A stretch of DNA of 64,000 nt from Exiguobacterium profundum. GTDB lineage: Bacteria; Bacillota; Bacilli; Exiguobacteriales; Exiguobacteriaceae. Location: contig NZ_MRSV01000001.1 in NCBI RefSeq assembly GCF_001909285.1, positions 701,331 through 765,330 of the forward strand, in the 5' to 3' direction. Positions 16,790 to 24,940 of this stretch are shown here, piece by piece. The number at the start of each line of letters is the position of its first letter. The first letter of the stretch is position 1. A program made the translations under genes and the position numbers. The notes beneath the pieces are model-generated. The model was not told where the DNA came from. It saw only the letters and a list, made by a program, of their open reading frames with translations, and did no database searches.

Positions 16790-18101
16790 GGGAAATCACT
16801 TCCTTTTTCGTTATTTTGACAAAGAGGGCAGAGACAAGCCCTTTTGTGATACTTGAGATGGCGATACTCCACCAGATAGCATCGATTCCGAGATAAGGAA
16901 AAAAAAAAAATGCGAGCGGGATACGGGCCACTGTGAAAATAATCGAGATGGTCGCGGGGATTTTCGGTAATCCGAGTCCTGAGAAGTATCCGTTTCCGAT
17001 CATTTCAATCGATGAGAAGACGAGCGAAATGCCGATAATTCGCAAGTAGCTCGCCCCAATTTCGATGGTTCGAACGTCATCGACGAATAGACCAATGAGT
17101 AAATCTGGGACGAATAAAAAGAACAACATAATGAATCCTGTGTAAACCATCCCGAGTCGGGTCGTTACCCGGTAACCTTCATAAACACGATCTACTTTTC
17201 GTGCCCCGAGGTTTTGACCGGTATAGCTAGCCATTGCTCCGTTCAAGCCACCAATCATCATGTAGGCAATCGATTCGATTTGAAGTCCGATGCGCTGTGC
17301 CGCAATCGCTTCCGTCCCGTATGAGCCAATCATGCGGGCAAGAAAAATACTGATTACCGTGAACAAAATCCTTTGGGTTGCCATCGGAAAACCAAGACGG
17401 ATGATTTCTTTATAGTCAGCTCGAGTCGGCTGAACGACTTCATCCCAATTGAATAATGTACGAGCGCGGTGCCAAAACAATCCGAACATCATGACGTTGG
17501 CGACAAGTGTTGCAAGAGCAGCCCCGATCACACCGAGTTGGAATGGATAAATGAAAATCGGGGAGAGAATCATATTGAGGATGACACCTGTCGCATTGAT
17601 TCGCATCGCTGTTGTCGTATTGCCATATGCACTGAATAGACGAGCAAACAGCAAATTAAAGAAAGAAAAGATGAGCATCGGCGCGCTGACGAACAAATAT
17701 TCATACGCAAGCTGCTCCACAGCGGGGGCACCCATATTCAAATAGCCGATGAGGGTATGACCGAATACAATTAGTAGTGAGGCGTACGAAAGACCGAGTG
17801 TTAGATTCAGACGCCTGCCGGCCCGGACATGACGCTGAACCGAATCGAGGTCACGTCTCCCAACAGCTTGTGATACTTTGATGCCGGCGCCAACGACAAT
17901 CAACGATTGAATCGCCTGTCCGAGCATGATATAAAAACTAGCTGCACCGATACTTGCCACAGCATCGCTCCCGAGCGCACCGACCCAAAACATGTCGACG
18001 AGACTATACGTAAATTGTAATAACGAGCTACCGACGAGCGGAAGGGCAAGAGCCAGAATGACGCGTTGCACGTTTCCAATCGTCAAATCGACGGTTTTCA
18101 C
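16773..18101 (-). CDS. MATE family efflux transporter
   Basis: A 442-residue, 12-segment Na+- or H+-coupled exporter of the MATE family. The pattern LALPLVGSSLLQFTYSLVDMFWVG and the mid-protein GFPMATQRILFTV repeat mark the two halves. I choose GTG at 18101 behind AAGGAG; the frame is open to 18206 but passes through the promoter and palindrome. It overlaps gshF, so the two are probably co-transcribed; export of glutathione conjugates is a conceivable but unproven link. Confidence 0.88.
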   Translation of the reverse strand: MKTVDLTIGNVQRVILALALPLVGSSLLQFTYSLVDMFWVGALGSDAVASIGAASFYIMLGQAIQSLIVVGAGIKVSQAVGRRDLDSVQRHVRAGRRLNLTLGLSYASLLIVFGHTLIGYLNMGAPAVEQLAYEYLFVSAPMLIFSFFNLLFARLFSAYGNTTTAMRINATGVILNMILSPIFIYPFQLGVIGAALATLVANVMMFGLFWHRARTLFNWDEVVQPTRADYKEIIRLGFPMATQRILFTVISIFLARMIGSYGTEAIAAQRIGLQIESIAYMMIGGLNGAMASYTGQNLGARKVDRVYEGYRVTTRLGMVYTGFIMLFFLFVPDLLIGLFVDDVRTIEIGASYLRIIGISLVFSSIEMIGNGYFSGLGLPKIPATISIIFTVARIPLAFFFFPYLGIDAIWWSIAISSITKGLVSALFVKITKKEVISLAEAV

Positions 18102-18124
18102 AAAGCAAGACTCCTTACATTCTT

Positions 18125-18172
18125 TATATAACCATTTAGTTATATATAAACACGGTGTAATAGAATTGGCAA
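18125..18172 (-). promoter_or_regulatory. Promoter and palindromic operator of the MATE gene
   Basis: On the minus strand TTGCCA (18167-18172), 17 bases, TTATAT (18144-18149) make a good promoter. An 8-bp perfect inverted repeat TATATAAC-N6-GTTATATA covers 18125-18146, overlapping the -10 and the start of transcription. That placement suits a MarR/TetR-type repressor not encoded next door. Confidence 0.6.
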
Positions 18173-18202
18173 TCATGATAGCCGAATCGATGAAAAATAG
18201 AC

Positions 18203-18232
18203 ACAAAAAAAGGAATTCGTGATGAATTCCTT
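18203..18232 (-). terminator. Terminator after the XRE-membrane pair
   Basis: AAGGAATTC (18210-18218) pairs with GAATTCCTT (18224-18232); the minus strand continues into about six U residues. It overlaps the last codons of the gene. Confidence 0.85.
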
Positions 18233-18698
18233 AATGTCGATAGACGCGAATCCAGGTCGTCATATAAACGAGTGTCGCGATGATCAATGTAGAAGCAAGG
18301 GCGTATATTGGATAGGCAGGGAGCGTCTCTTCAAATAACGGATAGAACATGAACGATCCCATAAGGATTGGGACTGAAATGCCGAACGAGACGTAGGCAG
18401 CTTTTGTCGCTTTCGCTGTGATGATTTGTTCACGCTCATCGACCTCACTGAACTCTGTCATCCGGACGGACCATTGGGCAAAGCTCAACTGTTTATTCGG
18501 CCGGGTGTTAAACGAATAGACTGTCCAAACGATGCCAAAAACAACGAGTAAAAGTAGTGGAAGTAGATTAAATTCAACTAAGAATCGGTCAGACTCGATG
18601 ACTGTTTTCGACATATCAGATAAAAACGAACTGAATAGAAAAGCCATCAGGACATACAGGATGATACTTGAAATAGATTGAATGACGACATGTTTCAT
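18231..18698 (-). CDS. Four-helix membrane protein of unknown function (partner of XRE regulator)
   Basis: A 155-residue protein with four predicted membrane helices (about 8-30, 42-66, 100-125, 130-152) and a charged segment between the second and third that contains SEVDEREQIITAKATKAAY. I do not recognise a precise family; small membrane proteins paired with a YozG/YgzD-like XRE regulator are common in Bacillales (DUF2178-like). It is coupled to the regulator by an ATGA overlap. Function unknown. Confidence 0.7.
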   Translation of the reverse strand: MKHVVIQSISSIILYVLMAFLFSSFLSDMSKTVIESDRFLVEFNLLPLLLLVVFGIVWTVYSFNTRPNKQLSFAQWSVRMTEFSEVDEREQIITAKATKAAYVSFGISVPILMGSFMFYPLFEETLPAYPIYALASTLIIATLVYMTTWIRVYRH

Positions 18699-18904
18699 TG
18701 TGATTCCTCCTCGATTGTGAATATAGATTCGACCGGTTCCTCAAACACCCTTGCGATGTGCATCGCCAGCATGAGCGACGGCGTGTAGCTGCCTTTCTCG
18801 AGCGAGATGATCGTCTGTCTCGTCACACCAACTTTTTCGGCCAGGTCTCCTTGGGTTAACTGGTGCCGGGCACGCAGTTCTTTCACGCGGTTGATCAATG
18901 GCAT
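18695..18904 (-). CDS. Small XRE-type helix-turn-helix regulator
   Basis: A 69-residue protein that is almost only the lambda-repressor-like HTH: NRVKELRARHQLTQGDLAEKV then GVTRQTIISLEKGSY as the recognition helix. It starts with ATG at 18904 behind GAGGTG. It forms a coupled pair with the membrane protein downstream. A perfect palindrome over its own -35 element suggests autoregulation. Confidence 0.9.
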   Translation of the reverse strand: MPLINRVKELRARHQLTQGDLAEKVGVTRQTIISLEKGSYTPSLMLAMHIARVFEEPVESIFTIEEESQ

Positions 18905-18934
18905 CGTGCCACCTCATTTCTAGTTTCTACCACT

Positions 18935-18964
18935 AGTGTAAAACAAACTTTACATAATGTAAAG
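18935..18964 (-). promoter_or_regulatory. Autoregulated promoter of the XRE gene
   Basis: On the minus strand TTTACA (18958-18963), 17 bases, TACACT (18935-18940). The -35 lies in a perfect 17-bp palindrome CTTTACAT-A-ATGTAAAG at 18948-18964, a likely operator for the regulator itself and perhaps for the divergent dioxygenase. Confidence 0.6.
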
Positions 18965-19023
18965 AGGACTTTACTCATTTGGGGATGATACAATAACGAT
19001 ATAGTCGAAAGGGGAGATGAGGG

Positions 19024-19956
19024 ATGAAGGTGATTAGTGGACAACATCACGTGTCAGCGATGACCGGGGATGCTAAGAAGAACTTGCGATTCTACAGGGA
19101 AATACTAGGGATGCGGCTCGTCAAAAAGACGGTTAACCAGGATGACCCATCGATGTATCACTTGTTCTATGCAGACGAGACGGGTACGCCTGGAACCGAT
19201 TTGACGTTCTTTGAGTTACCGTTTCTCGGACAGACGTATCGAGGGTCAAGCAGTATTTCTCGGACAGCACTCAGGGTGCCGGATGGAGCGCTCGCGTACT
19301 GGCAGGAGCGTTTTGACGCTTTCGATGTATCTTACGGAGAAATCGAGTTGGTTTTAGGAAGGGCGACCCTTTCGTTCGAAGATCATGAGGGTCAACGTCT
19401 CTGTCTTGTAGAAGGAGGGAGTGGGACACCTTGGAGCAAAGGTCCAGTGCCAACGGACCTCGGCATCTTCGGTCTCGGATTCAGTGAGTGGACGGTACGG
19501 CGGATTGACAAGACGGCACGGGTGCTGACAGAAGTGCTTGGCTATCGATATGTAACGACATTTGAACGGGATGGACATGACGTGCGTGTCTTTGAGACGG
19601 GCGAGGGTGGTGTGGCAACAGAGATTCATCTCGTCGATCGGCCGGATTTGCCATCGGAACGACCAGGGCGAGGGAGTGTGCATCATGTGGCGATTCGAGT
19701 GGAAGAAACAGACGATATGACGAAGTGGATCGAGAAGCTTGACGCACATGGAATCAGCCACTCTGGTCTTATTGACCGTTACTATTTTCAGTCGATTTAC
19801 TTCCGCGAACCGAGCGGAATCTTAGTGGAACTGGCAACAGATGAACCGGGATTTGCGATGGATGAACCGCTTGAGAGACTCGGAGAGCGATTAGCCTTGC
19901 CTCCGTTTCTTGAGTCAAAGCGAGCAGAAATCGAATCAAAACTAAAGTCTTTGTAA
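19024..19956 (+). CDS. Ring-cleaving dioxygenase (VOC superfamily, MhqA/MhqO-like)
   Basis: A 310-residue two-module extradiol-type dioxygenase. Each half is a VOC repeat: GQHHVSAMTGDAKKNLRFY at the start and VHHVAIRVEETDDMTKWI in the second half; a late Glu in GILVELATDEPGF completes a likely 2-His-1-Glu iron site. B. subtilis relatives (MhqA, MhqE, MhqO) detoxify quinones and hydroquinones. ATG at 19024 follows AAAGGGGAGATGAGGG. It is monocistronic and ends with a strong terminator. Confidence 0.85.
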   Translation: MKVISGQHHVSAMTGDAKKNLRFYREILGMRLVKKTVNQDDPSMYHLFYADETGTPGTDLTFFELPFLGQTYRGSSSISRTALRVPDGALAYWQERFDAFDVSYGEIELVLGRATLSFEDHEGQRLCLVEGGSGTPWSKGPVPTDLGIFGLGFSEWTVRRIDKTARVLTEVLGYRYVTTFERDGHDVRVFETGEGGVATEIHLVDRPDLPSERPGRGSVHHVAIRVEETDDMTKWIEKLDAHGISHSGLIDRYYFQSIYFREPSGILVELATDEPGFAMDEPLERLGERLALPPFLESKRAEIESKLKSL

Positions 19957-19960
19957 GCGG

Positions 19961-19995
19961 AAAACCCGACGGACCATTTCAGTCCGTCGGGTTTT
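19961..19995. terminator. Bidirectional terminator between dioxygenase and nsrR
   Basis: A perfect 14-bp stem: AAAACCCGACGGAC (19961-19974) and its complement at 19982-19995. It overlaps the 3' end of the convergent nsrR-type gene. Confidence 0.92.
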
Positions 19996-20419
19996 GTACG
20001 CCTAATAACATGGCGAGTTCGTTCGTTCGGTTGACGACGAGATCCGCAATCGTGTAACGATCGAGTACATGAAGAAACGCCAACATGGCTTCATTCAAAA
20101 CACCTCGTAAATCACAGGCAGGTGCGATGACGCATCGGCCTTCCCCGAAGCATTCCACGAGTTCGAACGGTTCCATCGTCCGAACGACTTCCCCTACATT
20201 GATGTCATCCATCGGTCGTGCGAGTCGAAAGCCGCCGCCTCGACCACGCACCGATTCCAAATAACCATGTTTCCCAAGCTCATATACGACCTTCATGACA
20301 TGGTTTTTGGAGATGTTATATTGGTCTGCCACTTCTTGAATCGTGACGAGCCGATGTGAAAACGTAGCGCTATACATCAACGTTCGCAGTGCGTAGTCAC
20401 ATGTTTGCGTGAGTCTCAT
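19979..20419 (-). CDS. nsrR: Rrf2-family nitric oxide-sensing repressor NsrR
   Basis: A 146-residue Rrf2 protein with winged-helix QEVADQYNISKNHVMKVVYELGK split over 28-50 and the [Fe-S] ligands Cys90, Cys96 and Cys102 in the loop after the dimer helix. In NsrR the cluster is destroyed by NO, releasing repression of hmp. The divergent hmp gene next door, with a matching AT-rich site, makes NsrR the best reading over IscR or CymR. Confidence 0.88.
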   Translation of the reverse strand: MRLTQTCDYALRTLMYSATFSHRLVTIQEVADQYNISKNHVMKVVYELGKHGYLESVRGRGGGFRLARPMDDINVGEVVRTMEPFELVECFGEGRCVIAPACDLRGVLNEAMLAFLHVLDRYTIADLVVNRTNELAMLLGVQNPTD

Positions 20420-20530
20420 CCATCATCACCTCTCGTTTCATTGTACAAGACAATAAAAAAAAGTGCGATTCGAACAAATGTGAAAGGGTGATGGCGAAAA
20501 TAAGTCAGAAACGTGAAATCTACTTTAAAC

Positions 20531-20573
20531 AAGTATTTAATATATTGCTTTAAAGTGACTTGACTCACATAAT
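20531..20573 (+). promoter_or_regulatory. hmp promoter with candidate NsrR site
   Basis: TTGCTT (20545-20550), 17 bases, CATAAT (20568-20573). Overlapping the -35 is AAGTATTTAATATATT (20531-20546), which fits most positions of the AT-rich NsrR-type site of Bacilli as I recall it. An outer repeat ACTTTAAA (20522-20529) / TTTAAAGT (20549-20556) frames it. Confidence 0.5.
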
Positions 20574-20605
20574 GAACGTGTACAAAACAAAAGGGGGAAA
20601 TTCAC

Positions 20606-21706
20606 ATGTTAGATCAACAAACGATTGAGATTGTAAAGGCGACGGCACCAGTTTTGAAAGAAAATGGTGTGACGATCACGAAGCATTTTTATCAACGAAT
20701 GTTTGAACAAAATCCAGAAGTTCGTCACTTCTTCAACCATACGAACCAAAAGCGAGGACGTCAGCCGGAAGCACTCGCGAACGCGGTCTATGCGGCTGCG
20801 CTTCATATCGACCGACTCGAAGCGATTCTTCCTGCCATCCAACCAGCACTTCATAAACATAAAAGTTTGAACATCCGCCCGGAGCATTATCCGATCGTTG
20901 GTGAGAACTTGCTTGCGGCGATTCAAGACGTACTCGGTGAAGCTGCAACACCTGACATCATCGATGCATGGGCAAAAGCTTACGGTGTGATTGCCGATGT
21001 CTTCATCTCACTCGAGAAAAAAATGTATGATGACGCGCCATGGGTCGGATTCAAACCGTTCGTCATCGAAGAAATCATAGTAGATACACCTGAAGTGAAA
21101 CGATTCCGTCTCGTCGCGAAAGATGGAGTTATTGGCACAGCCATCCCAGGACAATATGTCTCGGTTCAAGCGCGCATTGCAGGAGAGGACATCCTACATC
21201 ATCGTCAATATAGTGTCATCGAGACGACAGAGGACGGCTACTGGATTGCGCCGAAAGCGGAGGGACTCGTCTCAAACTGGCTTCATGAGCAGACGGTCGG
21301 AACAGAAGTCCCGATGAGCGCACCAGCAGGAGAATTCATCCTTGAAACGTCTGAACGTCCGCTCACACTCATCGCGGGAGGAATCGGGATTACGCCCCTC
21401 TTCAACATGGCGAAGACGGCACTCGAACAAGGACGTCCTGTCACGTTATTGCACGCGGTTCGGAGTATGGACCTTCGTCCACTCGGAGACGAACTCGATG
21501 AACTCGTGAAGGAAGGGCTTCATCTGCTCACACATGCAGATGACGTATCGGGTTGCATGAATAAGTCACACCTTGAGGAACTTGATGTGGAAGGGCATGA
21601 TGTTTATACGTGCGGACCGAATGCGATGATGGAAACGGTCGTTCGCGCTATTCCACAGGCACGATATGAATTTTTCGGACCGTCTGGAGTTCTTGCGACC
21701 AACTAA
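20606..21706 (+). CDS. hmp: Flavohemoglobin (nitric oxide dioxygenase)
   Basis: Oxidises NO to nitrate with O2 and NAD(P)H. Globin domain 1-140 carries Tyr29 (B10), Gln53 (E7) and proximal His85; the reductase part shows the FAD motif R200-QYS and the NAD-binding GGIGITP (about 258-264) and CGP motifs, ending FFGP. At 366 residues it is roughly 30 shorter than usual, the missing part lying in the NAD module between the HADDVSG and ELDVEGHDVY segments. All key motifs remain, so it is probably active. Divergent from nsrR. Confidence 0.93.
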   Translation: MLDQQTIEIVKATAPVLKENGVTITKHFYQRMFEQNPEVRHFFNHTNQKRGRQPEALANAVYAAALHIDRLEAILPAIQPALHKHKSLNIRPEHYPIVGENLLAAIQDVLGEAATPDIIDAWAKAYGVIADVFISLEKKMYDDAPWVGFKPFVIEEIIVDTPEVKRFRLVAKDGVIGTAIPGQYVSVQARIAGEDILHHRQYSVIETTEDGYWIAPKAEGLVSNWLHEQTVGTEVPMSAPAGEFILETSERPLTLIAGGIGITPLFNMAKTALEQGRPVTLLHAVRSMDLRPLGDELDELVKEGLHLLTHADDVSGCMNKSHLEELDVEGHDVYTCGPNAMMETVVRAIPQARYEFFGPSGVLATN

Positions 21707-21708
21707 AA

Positions 21709-21732
21709 AAGACGACTGGAAAAAGTCGTCTT
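21709..21732. terminator. Terminator after hmp
   Basis: AAGACGACT (21709-21717) pairs with AGTCGTCTT (21724-21732), with A residues before and TGATG after; stronger for the convergent minus-strand gene. Confidence 0.7.
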
Positions 21733-21747
21733 GATGCACAATATAGG

Positions 21748-22305
21748 TTATTCCGTAAGTTTACTTGAATGTATGACTTGTTTGTTGGCATCCAATGTTT
21801 CAAGTGACCACGAACCATCTGACGGTTGTGTTGTTTCAATGACATATGTCATGGTGTAGCTTTCAATTTCGGGATCGTTTACAAGAAAATCTTTTGAGAC
21901 ATCGTCACCGTTTAACCGTAAATAGACGACATCTTCCGGTCGCTCTTTAAGGTGAACACCGATGTACTCCATGTCTTCAACTCGAAGGATAACGAAATCA
22001 AAAGGCTGATTCGGCTCTGTTTGTTTCGTGACAGACCCTAAGTTCCCTGTTTCGACATCAATCTCAGCTAGACCGATGACGGAGCGGTCTTCATTTGTGT
22101 AAAAAGAGAGAACGGACTGTTCCATATTATGAATTTCAAACGTATACCAATTGTTCGTCGTCATATAACGATTCATTTCTTTTTCGGCATTTTCTTATGA
22201 GTCACCAGCCTGAATGTTAGTGTAGGTGTAAAGTCCGACACCGACTGCGATGGCTACGATGATGAGACCGGAAACGATTGTGAGTAAGATGATTCGCTTC
22301 GACAT
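21748..22305 (-). pseudogene. Membrane-anchored protein of unknown function, split by an in-frame TAA
   Basis: The intact frame would start at ATG 22305 behind an AGGAGG site, give one N-terminal membrane helix (SKRIILLTIVSGLIIVAIAV region), and continue into a soluble domain of about 150 residues. An in-frame TAA at 22195-22197 interrupts it after about 36 codons; the frame then stays open to 21748. The soluble part (rich in DVETGN, FVILRVEDMEYIG and EDVVYLRLNG strands) matches no family I know. The nearest internal ATG (22176) has no clear ribosome site. A CAA-to-TAA change would explain it. It could be a true pseudogene or a read error. Confidence 0.7.
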
Positions 22306-22334
22306 GATTGTTCCTCCTGACTTTTATAAATACG

Positions 22335-22375
22335 AACACCCCATGCTTCGCAAATGCGTGCATGGGGTGTTTGAT
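22335..22375 (-). terminator. Terminator after the DUF350 operon
   Basis: A 12-bp stem, AACACCCCATGC (22335-22346) with GCATGGGGTGTT (22360-22371); on the minus strand it is followed by CGTATTTATAAAAG, a weak U tract. Confidence 0.75.
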
Positions 22376-22788
22376 TAGTACGTCAAGCTCGCGGCGACGA
22401 TGATCCCGACGACGAGTGATGCGGCGAACAAGCTGAAACCGATGGCCATGTTGCCATTCTCGACTTCTTTTTCTAAATTCACGCCTGGTGTAAGGATGTA
22501 TTCAAACGTCCAGAACGCCAATACTTGGGCGGCGATACCGACGAGTCCCCAGATGAACGCATCGAGCAAGTTGACGCTGTTCGCCCAGACTGTATAAATG
22601 ACGATGGCGAGTCCTAGTGCTTTCCCCCAAAGTTTCAACGCGACAGCCATGTTGCCTTCTTTGATTAACTTGCGTTCCGAATATTTGGTCGTTAGTGCGA
22701 AGATGATGAGTCCCGCGAGAATGAGACCGAATCCTGTCCCGAGGTGGGCCAGGAAGCTTAAGATTGAATCGAGTGTGATGAATGTCAT
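22375..22788 (-). CDS. DUF350 family membrane protein (YjfL-like)
   Basis: A 137-residue protein with four predicted helices, repeating an ALxLWGKALGLAIVIY-like and GNMAIGFSLFAASLVVG-like half, the mark of DUF350. E. coli YjfL belongs here; no biochemical role is established. Start ATG at 22788 overlaps the ATP-grasp stop by four bases, so it is translationally coupled as the last of four genes. A frame extends to 22905 inside the ligase gene and is not used. Confidence 0.85.
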   Translation of the reverse strand: MTFITLDSILSFLAHLGTGFGLILAGLIIFALTTKYSERKLIKEGNMAVALKLWGKALGLAIVIYTVWANSVNLLDAFIWGLVGIAAQVLAFWTFEYILTPGVNLEKEVENGNMAIGFSLFAASLVVGIIVAASLTY

Positions 22789-24014
22789 GAGTTCGTCTCC
22801 TTTTGTATAGGTGTGCCAACGGCTAAGTAATAAGATTGGTTGTTCGTGATCATGCTGCCGGCGCGGACACCGAGTGCGGATGGGTGTCCGTTCAAGCAAA
22901 AACATCCGACCATGTAATGTGTCTCCATACGACCTTTGACGGTTGTCGTCATCCGTGTCGGGAGTTCGATGAACTGTTGGTACACGGCCGTTTCTTCCGC
23001 ATACGTCTGTAATGTTTCGCGATGAAACGGTTGACCATCTTTCGTATACAAGATGACGGAGTCCCCTTCACGTCCGAATGCCGGCTTTTTGACATAGTCC
23101 GATTCACCGAGAAACGGTGTGTCTTCTAAGTAAGTCGGTAAAAAATATGTTCCGATGATGTCGCGCTCGGCTTGATCGAATAGTGTCTCGGTCTCATACA
23201 ATTCCCAAATCAGCGCCTGTACGCCTTTCGATTGCATGAGAAACGCAGAGAGGGGATTGAGCAGTGACACGTATTTTTGTTGATCGAGTTCAAGTAACCG
23301 AATGCCAATTAAGTCTCCGTCTGGAGCCCGGTCGTCCACAAGGTGCTCAATCGGATATGTTTGGCGATATAAGATGTCAATTCGCTCACCCGATGGTGTG
23401 TAGACGCCGTCTTCGTCGACGAGTAAAGTGTGCAACGGTACGAATTCAGACGGTACGTCGAGCGTTTCTTGTAAAAATCGTGCCGTCCACTTGTCTTCGA
23501 TGTTATCATCATGTGCCGTAAAAACGATTTTCGGTGTGCCTTCTCGTTTGAGTCGATTCCACGCGGCGACGATCGCTTTCCGCAGCTCAATTTTCAGTTG
23601 GGGGGTGGCTTCCCTGTTCGGGTCGAGTAGACCAAACTCGGAAGCGACCACGCCGTTCACATCAAACAGCTCCTTAATGAAGGTCGGCGTATCTGCATTG
23701 AACTCCATCAACTTGAGTTGATCATCTTTCATGATCCAGTCGTAACGACCGATGATCGTCTCCTGCGGTATCGTCTTCTCCCGTAAGAACTGCAGACTCG
23801 CCTCAGGGTAACCAAGCAGTCGGAGCGTTTCGTCAGGTAGGGTGCGTAATAATTGATTCGTCTTCCGAAAAATCGAGTCAACCGCCTCGGTTGCCTCTCG
23901 GATAGAGGCAACCTGCGAGGCGGTCATCTCAAAACAATCATATAAGGCATATTCTTCATCGTTTAAATCGGGCCAAAAATAAGGGATTTGACTGTAAAGT
24001 TCGTCACGCGTCAT
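22785..24014 (-). CDS. Glutathionylspermidine synthase-like ATP-grasp ligase (YgiC/YjfC-like)
   Basis: A 409-residue member of the pre-ATP-grasp/GSPS family. Visible are IGRYDWIMKDDQLKLMEFNADTP split over 88-110 (substrate end, EFNADTP), KPAFGREGDSV (about 326-336, nucleotide-binding glycine loop with Lys), and the C-terminal VGCFCLNGHPSALGVRAG. Homologues form amide bonds; E. coli YgiC/YjfC are reported, as I recall, to lack true glutathionylspermidine synthetase activity, and the amidase domain of Gsp is absent here. Both junctions are ATGA overlaps. A role in modifying the neighbouring lipoprotein or a peptide is an inference. Confidence 0.85.
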   Translation of the reverse strand: MTRDELYSQIPYFWPDLNDEEYALYDCFEMTASQVASIREATEAVDSIFRKTNQLLRTLPDETLRLLGYPEASLQFLREKTIPQETIIGRYDWIMKDDQLKLMEFNADTPTFIKELFDVNGVVASEFGLLDPNREATPQLKIELRKAIVAAWNRLKREGTPKIVFTAHDDNIEDKWTARFLQETLDVPSEFVPLHTLLVDEDGVYTPSGERIDILYRQTYPIEHLVDDRAPDGDLIGIRLLELDQQKYVSLLNPLSAFLMQSKGVQALIWELYETETLFDQAERDIIGTYFLPTYLEDTPFLGESDYVKKPAFGREGDSVILYTKDGQPFHRETLQTYAEETAVYQQFIELPTRMTTTVKGRMETHYMVGCFCLNGHPSALGVRAGSMITNNQSYYLAVGTPIQKETNS

Positions 24015-24379
24015 CCGCCGAATCCACCTTTAGAGCCACTGCCGAGTCCAGATTTTGACGATCCTGAATTTGAGCCGTTCGATACGGCACCGGTCGCACC
24101 ACCGTTGGCTTTGTACGTCTTATACGACGAAGAGCTCTTCAACGCATTTTTTGAGCGGAATAGGCTACCGAGTAAGAAGTAGCTACCATAGTGCGGAGAG
24201 CGGTCGTCGTCACAATAATACGACTCGGTCTCGTCATCCCAGTCCCAATCGTCACATTCGTATCCGGTCGGTTCTTCCGGGAGTGCCGCCTCTTCATATT
24301 CATCCCCACCGCACGCGGCAAGGGAAGTGGTCAATACCGCAACGGATAGTCCGCTTAAAATTTTCTTGCTTGTCTTCAT
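24011..24379 (-). CDS. YgiB-like lipoprotein with Gly/Ser-rich tail
   Basis: A 122-residue secreted lipoprotein: signal peptide with lipobox LAAC (Cys23), an acidic middle (about 25-65) rich in Asp, Trp and Tyr with two Cys, then a ~40-residue tail made mostly of Gly, Ser, Asn and Lys that ends SKGGFGG. This layout and its place before a YgiC-type ligase recall E. coli YgiB/YjfM (DUF1190-like), though sequence identity looks low. It overlaps both neighbours by four bases. The tail looks like an exposed, flexible acceptor; its role is unknown. Confidence 0.65.
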   Translation of the reverse strand: MKTSKKILSGLSVAVLTTSLAACGGDEYEEAALPEEPTGYECDDWDWDDETESYYCDDDRSPHYGSYFLLGSLFRSKNALKSSSSYKTYKANGGATGAVSNGSNSGSSKSGLGSGSKGGFGG

Positions 24380-24834
24380 GTTGATTCCTCCAATTCATAA
24401 CCAGTCGGTGTGACGTAGATAACATACACACCACGATCTTCATCTGTTTCTGCTGAATCGCGCTCATATTCTTTACCGGCGACATACAAGTACTGGCTTC
24501 CGAGCATGGCGAGTGCATCAAGGTGGCGGTCGACGTAATAGGCTTCGAGTAATGGGTTGTCAAACCGGTCGTCTAGCGTGCGGATTTCGACTTTGATGTC
24601 GCTCGTTTCGTGCTTGTCCATCGGTCCCTCTGTATAGCGATCGACATAAATTAAAAAGTATTGATCGCCTTCAAGGGCAGACGAGCGTTGTTTGTAGGTC
24701 ATGCCGTCTTTGACGAAAAACTCACATTCACGACGAGCTAGCACTTCGTCTAAGCCGAGAGACGTGTAATGGTATAGTGGTTCGAACGATAATTCATTTT
24801 TATAGAGACGATACTCTAAGACGATGGAGTTCAT
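24376..24834 (-). CDS. Hypothetical protein, first gene of the ATP-grasp/DUF350 operon
   Basis: A 152-residue soluble protein without signal peptide or membrane helix. It alternates beta-type strands with acidic turns (VLEYRLYKNELSFEPL, YFLIYVDRYTEG, GVYVIYVTPTGYELEE). I do not recognise a family; by position it may correspond to the YjfK/DUF2491- or DUF4178-type proteins found in comparable clusters, but I cannot confirm this. ATG follows AAGGAAGG. It opens the four-gene coupled operon and is divergent from the K+ channel gene, 106 bases away. Confidence 0.6.
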   Translation of the reverse strand: MNSIVLEYRLYKNELSFEPLYHYTSLGLDEVLARRECEFFVKDGMTYKQRSSALEGDQYFLIYVDRYTEGPMDKHETSDIKVEIRTLDDRFDNPLLEAYYVDRHLDALAMLGSQYLYVAGKEYERDSAETDEDRGVYVIYVTPTGYELEEST

Positions 24835-24940
24835 AAGTCAGTCCTTCCTTTTTTCTTCTTTTTTGGAATCACCATCAAAATGGTTTCGTGAATCTTTTTG
24901 TGGTTACGTTTAGTATATAAGAGAGAAGGAGGGGGAAACA

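Noticed and set aside
22785-24014. A true glutathionylspermidine synthetase/amidase
   Set aside because: The amidase domain is absent and relatives of this sub-group are, as I recall, not active in that reaction; kept as 'GSPS-like'.
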